Shown here: piece by piece, positions 32,375-40,265 of the stretch
How the letters are laid out: every line of letters begins with the position of its first letter
Position numbering within the stretch: the first letter of the stretch is position 1
Assembly (NCBI RefSeq): GCF_011007365.1
Contig: NZ_WFKM01000014.1
Location: 1-64,000 of the forward strand
Source: Sphingobacterium sp. xlx-96
GTDB taxonomy: Bacteria; Bacteroidota; Bacteroidia; Sphingobacteriales; Sphingobacteriaceae
Reading direction: 5' to 3'
DNA: 64,000 bases
Made by a program: the position numbers and the translations under genes
The notes under the pieces: model-generated
What the model was told of the DNA's origin: nothing
Databases searched by the model: none
Seen by the model: the letters and a program-made list of their open reading frames with translations, nothing else

Positions 32375-34522
32375 ATGAAGAAAAATATTGGTTTTATAAT
32401 GCTATCTATGGCATTCGTAGCTTGTCAACAAAATAAAAAGATTGACCCCGTGAAAGATATTACAACAACGCTCTATCCAAAGACTGAGAAAATAGACCAA
32501 AAGGATACCTACTTCGGTATTACTGTTGAAGACCCCTATCGCTGGCTAGAAGACGATATGTCTGCCAAAACCAAGGCTTGGGTCACAGCTGAAAATGAAG
32601 TAACTCAAGCATACCTTGGGCAGATTCCCTTTCGTCAGGCGATTACGCAACGCCTAGAAAAGTTGTGGAACTATGAAAAGTACTCAGCACCCTTTGAAGA
32701 GGGGGAATACACCTATTTCTATAAGAATGACGGTTTACAAAATCAATCTGTATTATACCGTAAAAAAGGAGATAAAGGGACAGAAGAGGTATTCTTGGAT
32801 CCGAACAAATTTTCGGCAGACGGCACGACCTCATTGGCCGATATTTCATTCAGTAAAGACGGTTCCTTGGTCGCTTATCAGATCTCGGAAGGCGGCTCCG
32901 ATTGGCGTAAAGTCATTGTCTTACGTGCTGCAGATAAAACAGTCGTCGGAGATACATTGATCGATGTTAAATTCAGCGGTTTAGCCTGGAGGGGCAATGA
33001 CGGGTTTTATTACAGTTCATACGATAAACCTAAATCTGGCTCCGCGCTGTCTGCGATGACAGATCAGCACAAGCTTTATTTTCATAAGTTAAACACCGCG
33101 CAATCCACAGATGAATTGATCTTTGGCGGAGTCAAGACACCGAGAAGATATGTGGGGGCTGGATTGACAGAGGATGAGCGTTTTTTGATCGTTACAGCTG
33201 CCAATACAACATCGGGTAACGAGCTGTATGTTAAAGATCTTACAAATCCAGCAGCAGGCTTCATCACAATTGTGGATAATTTTGAGAAGAACCATGCCAT
33301 TCTAGACAATGACGGCGATCGACTTATTCTTTATACCGAGTTAGGTGCGCCTAACGGTAAGATCGTAGAGACGGTGTTGGCTAATCCGAAGCCCGCTACA
33401 TGGAAAGACTTAATTCCAGAGACCGATAATGTATTAAGCCCCTCTATAGGAGGAGGAAAGATCTTTGCATCCTATTTAAAAGATGCTACCTCATTGGTCA
33501 AGCAATTTGATCGTAACGGAAAAATAGAACGGGAAATTACCCTTCCGGGAGTAGGTACAGCAAATGGATTTGGAGCCAAAAAGGAAGATAAGACGCTATA
33601 TTATACCTTTACTTCCTATATAAATCCAGGAACCATCTATAGTTACGACATTGCTTCAGGCAAATCAGATGTGTACAAGAAGTCTAATGTCAAATTTGAT
33701 CCTGAACAATATGAGTCAAAGCAGGTTTTTTATACTTCGAAAGATGGTACAAAAGTACCGATGATCATTACTTATAAAAAGGGTACAAATTTGGATGGTA
33801 AGAATCCAACTATGCTGTACGGTTACGGAGGATTTAATATTAGTCTTAGTCCAGCCTTTAGTACAGCTAATATTATCCTACTCGAACAAGGAGGCGTATA
33901 TGCTGTCGCTAATTTAAGAGGAGGGGGCGAGTATGGTGAGAACTGGCACGTTGCAGGAACGAAATTGAACAAGCAAAATGTGTTTGACGATTTTATAGCA
34001 GCAAGCGAGTACCTTATTAAGGAGAAATACACTTCGTCCGAAAAGCTAGCGATCGCGGGAGGATCAAATGGTGGATTGCTGGTAGGCGCATGTATGACCC
34101 AGCGACCGGAGTTGTTTAAAGTCGCGTTTCCGGCGGTAGGAGTATTAGATATGTTGCGTTACCACAAATTTACCGCAGGAGCAGGATGGGCATTCGACTA
34201 CGGTACCGCCGATGATAGTAAAGAGATGTTTGAATATCTTTATAAATATTCCCCATACCATGCTTTAAAACCCAATACATCCTATCCTGCAACAATGGTA
34301 ATGACAGCCGATCACGATGATCGCGTGGTACCGGCCCACTCTTTCAAATTTGCGGCCCGGTTACAGGAGTACAATGTAGGACAAAATCCCGTTTTGATTC
34401 GTATCGATACCAATGCAGGACATGGAGCAGGCAAGTCTACTGCCATGCAGATCGCCGAACATGCCGATAAATGGGCTTTTATGTTTCAGAATATGGGAGT
34501 TAGTTACCAAGAAATAAAATAA
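32375..34522 (+). CDS. Prolyl oligopeptidase (family S9A), lipoprotein
   Basis: A protein of 715 residues. The signal ends near VAC (Cys17), so it is likely a lipoprotein. The N-terminal marker 'FGITVEDPYRWLEDDMSAKTKAWV' and a seven-bladed propeller (to about 430) precede the alpha/beta hydrolase. The catalytic Ser564 is in 'GGSNGGLLVG', Asp in 'ADHDDRVVP' and His in 'NAGHGAGKST'. It cleaves after Pro in short peptides, here outside the cytoplasm. The last stop-codon base overlaps the ATG of a Crp-like regulator (TAATG). Confidence 0.93.
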   Translation: MKKNIGFIMLSMAFVACQQNKKIDPVKDITTTLYPKTEKIDQKDTYFGITVEDPYRWLEDDMSAKTKAWVTAENEVTQAYLGQIPFRQAITQRLEKLWNYEKYSAPFEEGEYTYFYKNDGLQNQSVLYRKKGDKGTEEVFLDPNKFSADGTTSLADISFSKDGSLVAYQISEGGSDWRKVIVLRAADKTVVGDTLIDVKFSGLAWRGNDGFYYSSYDKPKSGSALSAMTDQHKLYFHKLNTAQSTDELIFGGVKTPRRYVGAGLTEDERFLIVTAANTTSGNELYVKDLTNPAAGFITIVDNFEKNHAILDNDGDRLILYTELGAPNGKIVETVLANPKPATWKDLIPETDNVLSPSIGGGKIFASYLKDATSLVKQFDRNGKIEREITLPGVGTANGFGAKKEDKTLYYTFTSYINPGTIYSYDIASGKSDVYKKSNVKFDPEQYESKQVFYTSKDGTKVPMIITYKKGTNLDGKNPTMLYGYGGFNISLSPAFSTANIILLEQGGVYAVANLRGGGEYGENWHVAGTKLNKQNVFDDFIAASEYLIKEKYTSSEKLAIAGGSNGGLLVGACMTQRPELFKVAFPAVGVLDMLRYHKFTAGAGWAFDYGTADDSKEMFEYLYKYSPYHALKPNTSYPATMVMTADHDDRVVPAHSFKFAARLQEYNVGQNPVLIRIDTNAGHGAGKSTAMQIAEHADKWAFMFQNMGVSYQEIK

Positions 34523-35091
34523 TGGTAGACCAACTTATTCAACATATAAATGGCATTACGCCTTTGACCAAGGACGAAGAGGCTATTGTAGAAGAACTCA
34601 TTCGTGAGAAGACTTTACAGCGTAAGCAATTTTTGCACCGAGCAGGCGAAGTCGCACAATATTCGGCTTTTGTGATCGAGGGATGCTTACGCTCTTATGC
34701 TGTAGACCGGAATGGCTTTGAACATATTTTGCAATTTGCCCCTGCCAATTGGTGGATATCAGATATGTATTCTTTTGTTAAAAATACACCCAGCGAATTA
34801 AATATAGATGCGCTTTTGGATACGAAGGTTTTGTTATTAAGCCGGTCCTGTCAGCTAAGTATCTTTGACCGTATACCTAAGCTGGAACGTTATTTTAGAA
34901 TTCTTACCGAGAATGCCCTCGCGGCTAGTAATCACCGTACCATTAATTACCTTAGCCTTCCGGCCAAAGTGAGGTATGAGAAGTTCTGCACGATGTATCC
35001 AACATTGATCAACACGATACCCCAAAAATCGGTGGCATCCTATATTGGTATCACACCTGAGTTTTTGAGTAAGTTGAGAGCCGAGTTTTAA
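34522..35091 (+). CDS. Crp/Fnr-family transcriptional regulator coupled to prolyl oligopeptidase
   Basis: A protein of 189 residues with a degenerate cyclic-nucleotide-binding barrel ('FVIEGCLRSYAVDRNGFEHI', 'APANWWISDMYSF') and a C-terminal winged helix ('VASYIGITPEFLSKLRAEF'). This pattern is common among Bacteroidota regulators annotated as Crp/Fnr with no known ligand. The start codon overlaps the stop of the peptidase gene by one base, so the two are co-translated. Confidence 0.88.
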   Translation: MVDQLIQHINGITPLTKDEEAIVEELIREKTLQRKQFLHRAGEVAQYSAFVIEGCLRSYAVDRNGFEHILQFAPANWWISDMYSFVKNTPSELNIDALLDTKVLLLSRSCQLSIFDRIPKLERYFRILTENALAASNHRTINYLSLPAKVRYEKFCTMYPTLINTIPQKSVASYIGITPEFLSKLRAEF

Positions 35092-35215
35092 TTCTTCTCT
35101 ACTCCAACTATTGTATATTTTTATCGATATGCAAAAACAATGTATTTTGAAGATTGTTTCGGTTATAGCATTGTCTATTTGCAATCTTGAAGGTTAATTG
35201 AAAACGTCTATTCCG

Positions 35216-36685
35216 ATGAGAAAATATTTATTCTTGTTCGTTTTACTTACGATATGTTCCAGTTTAGTTCGGGCGGGCAGTTTTTTTGGAAACATCGATT
35301 CCCTTTCTCGACCTTTATTAGATTCCGCGTTAACATCGATAAAGTTATGGAAACCCGTTCCAGTTAGTTTTCAGGATACCACACGGGAAATCCTCAACCC
35401 ACAACGTCCTAAGCATTTTTGGAGAGCAGGTACTGAATGGTTTTTAGCACAGGCATTTCCCGCTACTTTTAATCGTTTCATTACCAAAGATCCCTATTCA
35501 TACATTTCATTTAAGAACTTTATAGACCATCAGCGGTTTAGTGCTTGGGATTGGGATGATAATCAATTTACGACAAATCAGATTGATCATCCTTACCATG
35601 GACAGATATATTTTAATGCTTTTCGAAGTAATGGGTATAACTTTTACCAATCCAGCATAGCTACATTGGCGGGCTCCTATATTTGGGAGACCGCAGGAGA
35701 GACCCAAAGTCCATCCATTAATGATTTGGTCAATACTACTTTTGGGGGGATTATCCTTGGGGAGATGACTCATCGGGTTTCCCGGAACATTTTAGCTAGA
35801 AGTCGAAACGGGAATAATGTGATAGGCAATGAAATTGTAGCCCTTTTAGTAAATCCGGTAAATAGCCTAAATCGATTGCTGGATGGAAAATGGGGCAAGC
35901 GTGTAGACGACTATTATACAGTCGACTCTTCTGTTATCAGTGCAGAGATTGATGCAGGCTTTAGACGATTTGATGCCAAAGAAGGAGACTTTCTGTCTAA
36001 GGGAAAAGACTCTTTTTACACGCGCCTACGATTTAAGTATAGTAACGGCGATCATAATTATAAGCGTCCTTTTGATCAGTTCTCCGTAAATTTAGAAGCT
36101 GGTAATGGCGACAGTACGTTTATCAATGCGATCAATGTCCATGCATTACTTTATGGTGCTAAATTCTTTAAATCAAAAAAGGGAGAACATTATGGGTCTT
36201 TGAATGCACATTATGATGTTTATAATAATGATGCCTTTTTCTATGGAGCACAAAGTCTGAACTACAATTGGTTATCCGAATTTACTTATAAAAGCCAGAA
36301 TAAGTTAAATCTTAGTATGGGCGTTGGTGCCGTGTTATTGGCGGCAGTACCGGACCCATACCTGTTATATGGTGCCAGTCGTAACTACAACTACGGGTCA
36401 GGGGCATCTTATCGATTTAGGGGAGATCTTAGCGTATTAAATAGATTATTGTTTACTGCCGATTACAACGGAGGTGTTTTTTATACGATCAGCGGTACCC
36501 CCTCACATTATATCCTACATGCAGGAACTGTAGAAGCTAGCCTTCGTGTCTTCAAAAGGTGGTCTATTAATTTGAGATCCGGTTATTTTTCGTTGGAAGG
36601 AAAGTTTAGAGATGAAAAGTATCCCGATTTTCATCGGGAATATCCCTTTGGATCCATTTCTATCGGCTACAATATTCAATTCTAA
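35216..36685 (+). CDS. DUF3943 outer-membrane-type protein
   Basis: A protein of 489 residues from ATG 35216, which opens a signal peptide ('MRKYLFLFVLLTICSSLVRA'). A TTG at 35198 would add six residues. The DUF3943 region spans about 60-200 ('WDWDDNQFTTNQIDHPYHG', 'YIWETAGETQSPSINDL', 'GGIILGEMTHRVS'). The rest is amphipathic beta, ending in Phe, as for outer-membrane barrels. The function of DUF3943 is unknown. Confidence 0.85.
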   Translation: MRKYLFLFVLLTICSSLVRAGSFFGNIDSLSRPLLDSALTSIKLWKPVPVSFQDTTREILNPQRPKHFWRAGTEWFLAQAFPATFNRFITKDPYSYISFKNFIDHQRFSAWDWDDNQFTTNQIDHPYHGQIYFNAFRSNGYNFYQSSIATLAGSYIWETAGETQSPSINDLVNTTFGGIILGEMTHRVSRNILARSRNGNNVIGNEIVALLVNPVNSLNRLLDGKWGKRVDDYYTVDSSVISAEIDAGFRRFDAKEGDFLSKGKDSFYTRLRFKYSNGDHNYKRPFDQFSVNLEAGNGDSTFINAINVHALLYGAKFFKSKKGEHYGSLNAHYDVYNNDAFFYGAQSLNYNWLSEFTYKSQNKLNLSMGVGAVLLAAVPDPYLLYGASRNYNYGSGASYRFRGDLSVLNRLLFTADYNGGVFYTISGTPSHYILHAGTVEASLRVFKRWSINLRSGYFSLEGKFRDEKYPDFHREYPFGSISIGYNIQF

Positions 36686-37239
36686 GGTTCATATTGCATA
36701 TGATCCATCTTTTTGCCAAATACAGATAGATTGTTTTTGACAACAAACCCCATCTTTTCATAGAGCCGTTTGGCATTTGGATTATCGCAATCTACTAAAA
36801 GCCCCAGCGTATCCTTCCTTTTGTTTACAAATTCTTTAATGACAAATTCTATCAAGAATCTACCAATACCTTTTCCTTGAGCCTGAGGACTTACTGCTAT
36901 CGTGTCTATGTATATCTCTCCCTCTTGTGTCTCATCCGCAGGTTGATAATCAATGTGATAATTTTCTTTGATGCGATCCAATACCGGTTGACGAAGTGTC
37001 CGTAACTGGCCCCCAGGATAGAGGCAGATCTGTCCCATTATTTCGTCGTCATTTTCAGCAACGAATATGTATTGGTAGGAGTATTGATTATTCTGTTTCT
37101 GTATGAGGTCGCACAGAAACCTTTTCCCTTCTTCCAAGTCTTCCTGGCCAATAAACTGATAGACGATTTCAGTCATCGCCAATATCATCAATTCGGCAAT
37201 CTGCGGGGCATCCTCTTTTTTTGCTTTACGGATATGCAT
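36682..37239 (-). CDS. GNAT-family N-acetyltransferase
   Basis: A protein of 185 residues from ATG 37239 ('MHIRKAKKEDAPQIAELM'); the longer frame to 37305 adds a hydrophobic, unlikely lead. Acetyl-CoA binding is shown by 'IDTIAVSPQAQGKGIGRFL' and the C-terminal 'LLVDCDNPNAKRLYEKMGF'. The acceptor is unknown. Its stop overlaps the convergent DUF3943 stop by 4 bp. Confidence 0.88.
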   Translation of the reverse strand: MHIRKAKKEDAPQIAELMILAMTEIVYQFIGQEDLEEGKRFLCDLIQKQNNQYSYQYIFVAENDDEIMGQICLYPGGQLRTLRQPVLDRIKENYHIDYQPADETQEGEIYIDTIAVSPQAQGKGIGRFLIEFVIKEFVNKRKDTLGLLVDCDNPNAKRLYEKMGFVVKNNLSVFGKKMDHMQYEP

Positions 37240-37350
37240 TGTTATAGGGTTTAAAATATAAATAATGAAGTTAAAAAAACTTTCATGATTCCATTGAATC
37301 ACCAACAGAGATAAAAGTTATTGATGTCCTTTAAAACGGATACTCTCACA

Positions 37351-37389
37351 AAAAAAAAGGGTTAACATATAACTGTTAACCCTTTTTTT
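37351..37389 (-). terminator. Terminator of the trigger factor gene
   Basis: GGGTTAAC (37359-37366) and GTTAACCC (37375-37382), flanked by A8 and T7 tracts. Confidence 0.9.
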
Positions 37390-37403
37390 ATATGTAAAGA
37401 TTA

Positions 37404-38741
37404 CTATTTCTCTTCTAATTTCTCGAATTTATCGTAATCTATTTTTTTAGATTTTGTCTTAACAGTTGTTTTTAGATGATCAAACACTTTAAGAGCTTTC
37501 ACTTCTTCGAATAAGCGGTTTGCCTGCTCTCTGTCAGATAGAAGTTGCATTGCAAACTGACCTAATTGTTCGTCAGTAGGCTCTTCGTTGATGTTGTACA
37601 TTTTGATCTGTCCGTAGATACGCTCTTTCGCTAGATCAACGACCTCATCATATTTAACCTCAAGATTATTCGCTGTAACAATACGGTTTTCGATAATTGT
37701 CCATTTCAGGTTATTCAAGAAGTCTGCAAAACCTTCTTCGATTTCTGCTGGAGAGAGGTTCGGGTTTGTAGCCTGTAGCCATCTTTTTAAGAATTCCTCA
37801 GGGAATTTAGCTTCTACTTTATCCATACCAAAAGTATACATATCATTACGTAACTTTTGTGCAGAGTTCTGTTTGAATAAGTTTTCTACTTCTTCTTTAA
37901 CCTTTTCATTAAATTGTTCTTCTGTAGTTACTTCTCCAGCAGGGAACAATTTATCAAAGAACTCCTGGTTCAAATCTGCTTCTTCAAGACGGTTAATGTT
38001 TTGAACAGTAAGTTCAAAATTAGTAACGTCAAGGTTTTCAGTTTCTTCTTCTGTAATACCAAGGATACGTGCGATATCAGCGACTTTAAATGCCTTTTTA
38101 ATATCGATTTTTACGCTATCATCTTTCTTTAAGCCTACAAGAGATTTCTTGATTTTAGCGTCTTCAATTATATCTGTACGGATTGAAGTTGTTTTTTCGA
38201 TACCCTCTTCTTTTTCCTGTTTTAAAGTAGCGTACAATACATCACCTTCTTCAGATACTTCTGGATTGGTCATTTTTCCATAGCTACGACGTAGGTTTTT
38301 AGTACGTTCTAGCAAAGTCGCTTCGTCAGCCTTAATATCATACTCTGTAAATTCAGTTTCTCCAGAGAAAGGAATGTCGAAAATAGGAGCAAGACCGATT
38401 TCGTAATTGAAATTGAACGTATCTTTAAAATCCCAATTGTATTTGGTGTCATCTTCGCCTTCTACAGGAAGAGGCTGGCCTAGTACTTCTAGTTTTTGCT
38501 CTGTAATATATGCGGAGATTTTTTCATTTACAACGCGGTTGATTTCATCCAACAAGATAGCTTTACCATAGGTACGTCTGATATGGCCGACAGGAACCAA
38601 TCCAGGACGGAAACCAGGTAATTTTGCTTTTTTTGCTTGATCTTTAATCGCTTTGTCGACTGCTGGATTATAATCTTCTGGTGCTAAATCAACGGTAATT
38701 TTAGCGCTGATGTCATCGGTTTTCTGATGTGAAATGTTCAT
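37404..38741 (-). CDS. tig: Trigger factor (ribosome-associated chaperone)
   Basis: A protein of 445 residues from ATG 38741 ('MNISHQKTDDISAKITVDL'); the longer frame upstream runs into the tRNA-Leu terminator. The ribosome-binding loop is seen as 'LPGFRPGLVPVGHIRRTYG', close to the GFRxGKxP signature. The PPIase domain is strongly diverged and acidic, as in Bacteroidota trigger factors, and the C-terminal helical arms fill residues 260-445. It binds nascent chains at the exit tunnel. Confidence 0.95.
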   Translation of the reverse strand: MNISHQKTDDISAKITVDLAPEDYNPAVDKAIKDQAKKAKLPGFRPGLVPVGHIRRTYGKAILLDEINRVVNEKISAYITEQKLEVLGQPLPVEGEDDTKYNWDFKDTFNFNYEIGLAPIFDIPFSGETEFTEYDIKADEATLLERTKNLRRSYGKMTNPEVSEEGDVLYATLKQEKEEGIEKTTSIRTDIIEDAKIKKSLVGLKKDDSVKIDIKKAFKVADIARILGITEEETENLDVTNFELTVQNINRLEEADLNQEFFDKLFPAGEVTTEEQFNEKVKEEVENLFKQNSAQKLRNDMYTFGMDKVEAKFPEEFLKRWLQATNPNLSPAEIEEGFADFLNNLKWTIIENRIVTANNLEVKYDEVVDLAKERIYGQIKMYNINEEPTDEQLGQFAMQLLSDREQANRLFEEVKALKVFDHLKTTVKTKSKKIDYDKFEKLEEK

Positions 38742-38769
38742 ACTTCTCTTAAGCGTTATTTTCGCATTA

Positions 38770-38806
38770 TAAAAAAAATCCTCCCGATGTCTTTTGGTCG
38801 GGAGGA
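38770..38806 (-). terminator. Terminator of tRNA-Leu
   Basis: TCCTCCCGA (38779-38787) pairs with TCGGGAGGA (38798-38806); on the minus strand eight T follow. It separates tRNA-Leu from tig. Confidence 0.88.
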
Positions 38807-38813
38807 TATCAAG

Positions 38814-38895
38814 TGCGGAAGAAGGGACTCGAACCCCCACGCCTTGCGGCGCCAGATCCTAAGTCTGGTGCGGCTACCAATTACGCCACTTCCGC
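38814..38895 (-). tRNA. tRNA-Leu (anticodon TAG)
   Basis: 82 nt with acceptor GCGGAAG/CTTCCGC and discriminator A. Anticodon stem CCAGA/TCTGG with loop CTTAGGA gives TAG. The long variable arm GCGCCGCAAGGCGT marks a class II tRNA. CCA not encoded. Confidence 0.95.
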
Positions 38896-38917
38896 AGTTA
38901 GGATTTCTTTTGTGCTA

Positions 38918-38949
38918 CAAAGATAGAACTCAAAACGATATTTGTCAAG
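38918..38949 (-). promoter_or_regulatory. Promoter of tRNA-Leu
   Basis: On the minus strand TATCTTTG (complement of 38918-38925), preceded after 20 bases by CTTG (complement of 38946-38949). Confidence 0.65.
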
Positions 38950-39004
38950 CCTTTTTTATAAAAAAACACTGTAAATAATATTTATTTTAGATAACAGCCT
39001 ATGA

Positions 39005-39040
39005 TTCAGTTTGATTTTTTTTAAAAAAAATCAAACTGAA
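39005..39040. repeat. Perfect 36-bp palindrome
   Basis: TTCAGTTTGA followed by T8 meets A8 followed by TCAAACTGAA with no spacer: 18-bp arms, every base paired. It is not next to the 3' end of a gene on either strand, so an ordinary terminator role does not fit well. Confidence 0.8.
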
Positions 39041-39195
39041 ATTTCATTTCGAGAAGAATCAAGAGGAATAATGGGTAAAAAGGGGGAGATATATGTATTT
39101 ATGGGGGATAAGAAGAACGTCTAGTGGAAAGGATTTATTGAGGGATCGCGCTTTTTTTCGAAAAAAATATTTGCAGCATTGATATTTTCTATGTT

Positions 39196-39217
39196 ACTTT
39201 GAATATCAAAGTACTTT
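39196..39217 (+). promoter_or_regulatory. Candidate operator, copy 1 (regulator operon)
   Basis: ACTTTGA-ATA-TCAAAGT followed by ACTTT, ending one base before the TATG of the operon's first gene. 20 of 22 bases are shared with 40155-40176; the changes fall in the spacer. Likely bound by the winged-helix protein encoded in this operon (inference). Confidence 0.7.
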
Positions 39218-39218
39218 T

Positions 39219-39839
39219 ATGGGGCGTCAAGATATAATTAAGGAAATAGGACAGATTCGCTCTCTGATGGAGCGATCATCGAAGTTTATGTCCATAAGTG
39301 GACTTTCTGGTATTCTTATTGGAAGTTATGCCTTAATAGGGGCATTTTTCGGTTATATTACTGTATATGGTGTTCGTAGTGATTTTAGGTATAGAGATAA
39401 TTATATAACGGATTACGGTATTATAAATAAGTTGATCCTTATTGCAGCGCTCGTGCTGCTGTGTTCTGTTGTGACAGGATTCCTAATGGCCAAGCACAAA
39501 GCGAAGAAGAACAAGCAAGCGATTTGGAATGCCACCAGCAAAGCATTATTGGCTACGATGCTGGTACCTTTGCTAACTGGCGGAATACTTTCTATTATAC
39601 TTGTGTATAGAGGAGATTACGGTATGGTTGCGTCCTCACTGCTTATTTTTTACGGTTTAGCTTTAAGCGCAGCCAGCACCTTTACCTTTAAAGAGGCGAG
39701 ATGGCTAGGTATTATGGATATTCTTTTGGGATTACTAGCACTATGCTTTCCTGGTTATGGTCTTTGGTTTTGGGCGATAGGTTTCGGCGTATTGCATATT
39801 ATTTATGGCGTTATTGTTCATCAACGTTACGAAAAGTGA
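39219..39839 (+). CDS. Multi-pass membrane protein of the creD-linked regulator operon
   Basis: A protein of 206 residues with about five membrane helices (near 25-45, 70-92, 112-135, 140-160, 165-195). The N-terminal 'IRSLMERSSKFMSISGLSGI' recurs in related Bacteroidota membrane proteins that precede small winged-helix regulators, as here. No transport or catalytic motif seen. The stop overlaps the GTG of the next gene (GTGA), so the two are coupled. Role unknown; it may pass a membrane signal to the regulator. Confidence 0.78.
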   Translation: MGRQDIIKEIGQIRSLMERSSKFMSISGLSGILIGSYALIGAFFGYITVYGVRSDFRYRDNYITDYGIINKLILIAALVLLCSVVTGFLMAKHKAKKNKQAIWNATSKALLATMLVPLLTGGILSIILVYRGDYGMVASSLLIFYGLALSAASTFTFKEARWLGIMDILLGLLALCFPGYGLWFWAIGFGVLHIIYGVIVHQRYEK

Positions 39840-40135
39840 GTTTAGATTTATCCCTATATGATAAAGTATTAGAGAACCGTGTTCGTTTGCAGATCATGGG
39901 CGTATTGGTTGCGAACGAGTATTACGATTTCAATTCTCTGAAAGAGCTGTTACAGGTGACAGATGGTAATCTAGCGTCCAATCTTAAAAGTTTAGAAAAG
40001 GAAGGCTATTTGACGGTCGAAAAGAGTTTTGTGGATAGAAAGCCTAATACGAAATATATTAGGACTGATAAGGGGCAAAGAGCTTTCGAAAATCACTTAA
40101 CAGCGTTAGAAAATTTGATAAAGCAGCAGTACTAG
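39836..40135 (+). CDS. Winged-helix transcriptional regulator (MarR/HTH_27-like)
   Basis: The start is the GTG at 39836, inside the GTGA overlap with the previous gene, giving 99 residues. The frame is open further upstream, but that lies within the preceding gene. A single winged helix: 'ENRVRLQIMGVLVANEYYDFNSLKELLQVTDGNLASNLKSLEKEGYL', followed by the wing 'VEKSFVDRKPNTKYIRTDKG'. Small regulators of this type often accompany creD in Bacteroidota. The near-identical inverted repeats before this operon and before creD are its probable binding sites. Confidence 0.88.
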   Translation: MSLDLSLYDKVLENRVRLQIMGVLVANEYYDFNSLKELLQVTDGNLASNLKSLEKEGYLTVEKSFVDRKPNTKYIRTDKGQRAFENHLTALENLIKQQY

Positions 40136-40154
40136 GTCTTTTTTTTGCCTATCA

Positions 40155-40176
40155 ACTTTGAAAACCAAAGTACTTT
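40155..40176 (+). promoter_or_regulatory. Candidate operator, copy 2 (upstream of creD)
   Basis: ACTTTG-AAAAC-CAAAGT followed by ACTTT, 20 of 22 bases identical to 39196-39217, about 90 bp before the creD start. Confidence 0.7.
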
Positions 40177-40265
40177 CTTTCTCTTTAAACAGAAAGTTTG
40201 CAATTATAAGTACAAGCAGATAAAAGAGGAAAAATATATAATTAATCACACAAAAAGCAACAATC

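Larger units (their letters stand above)
38896..39218. other. Divergent region between tRNA-Leu and the membrane-protein/regulator operon
   Basis: A 323-bp spacer. It holds the tRNA-Leu promoter (38918-38949), a perfect 36-bp palindrome (39005-39040) and the operator-like inverted repeat just before the start of the plus-strand operon (39196-39217). No gene seen. Confidence 0.6.

Noticed and set aside
35129..35197. 22-codon frame with a signal-like sequence between the Crp-like and DUF3943 genes
   Set aside because: Too short, ends next to the next gene's start region, and is probably chance; could be a leader peptide but nothing supports it.
36682..37305. Longer start for the acetyltransferase (37305)
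   Set aside because: The extra 22 residues are hydrophobic and not part of the GNAT fold, while ATG 37239 begins the expected first strand.
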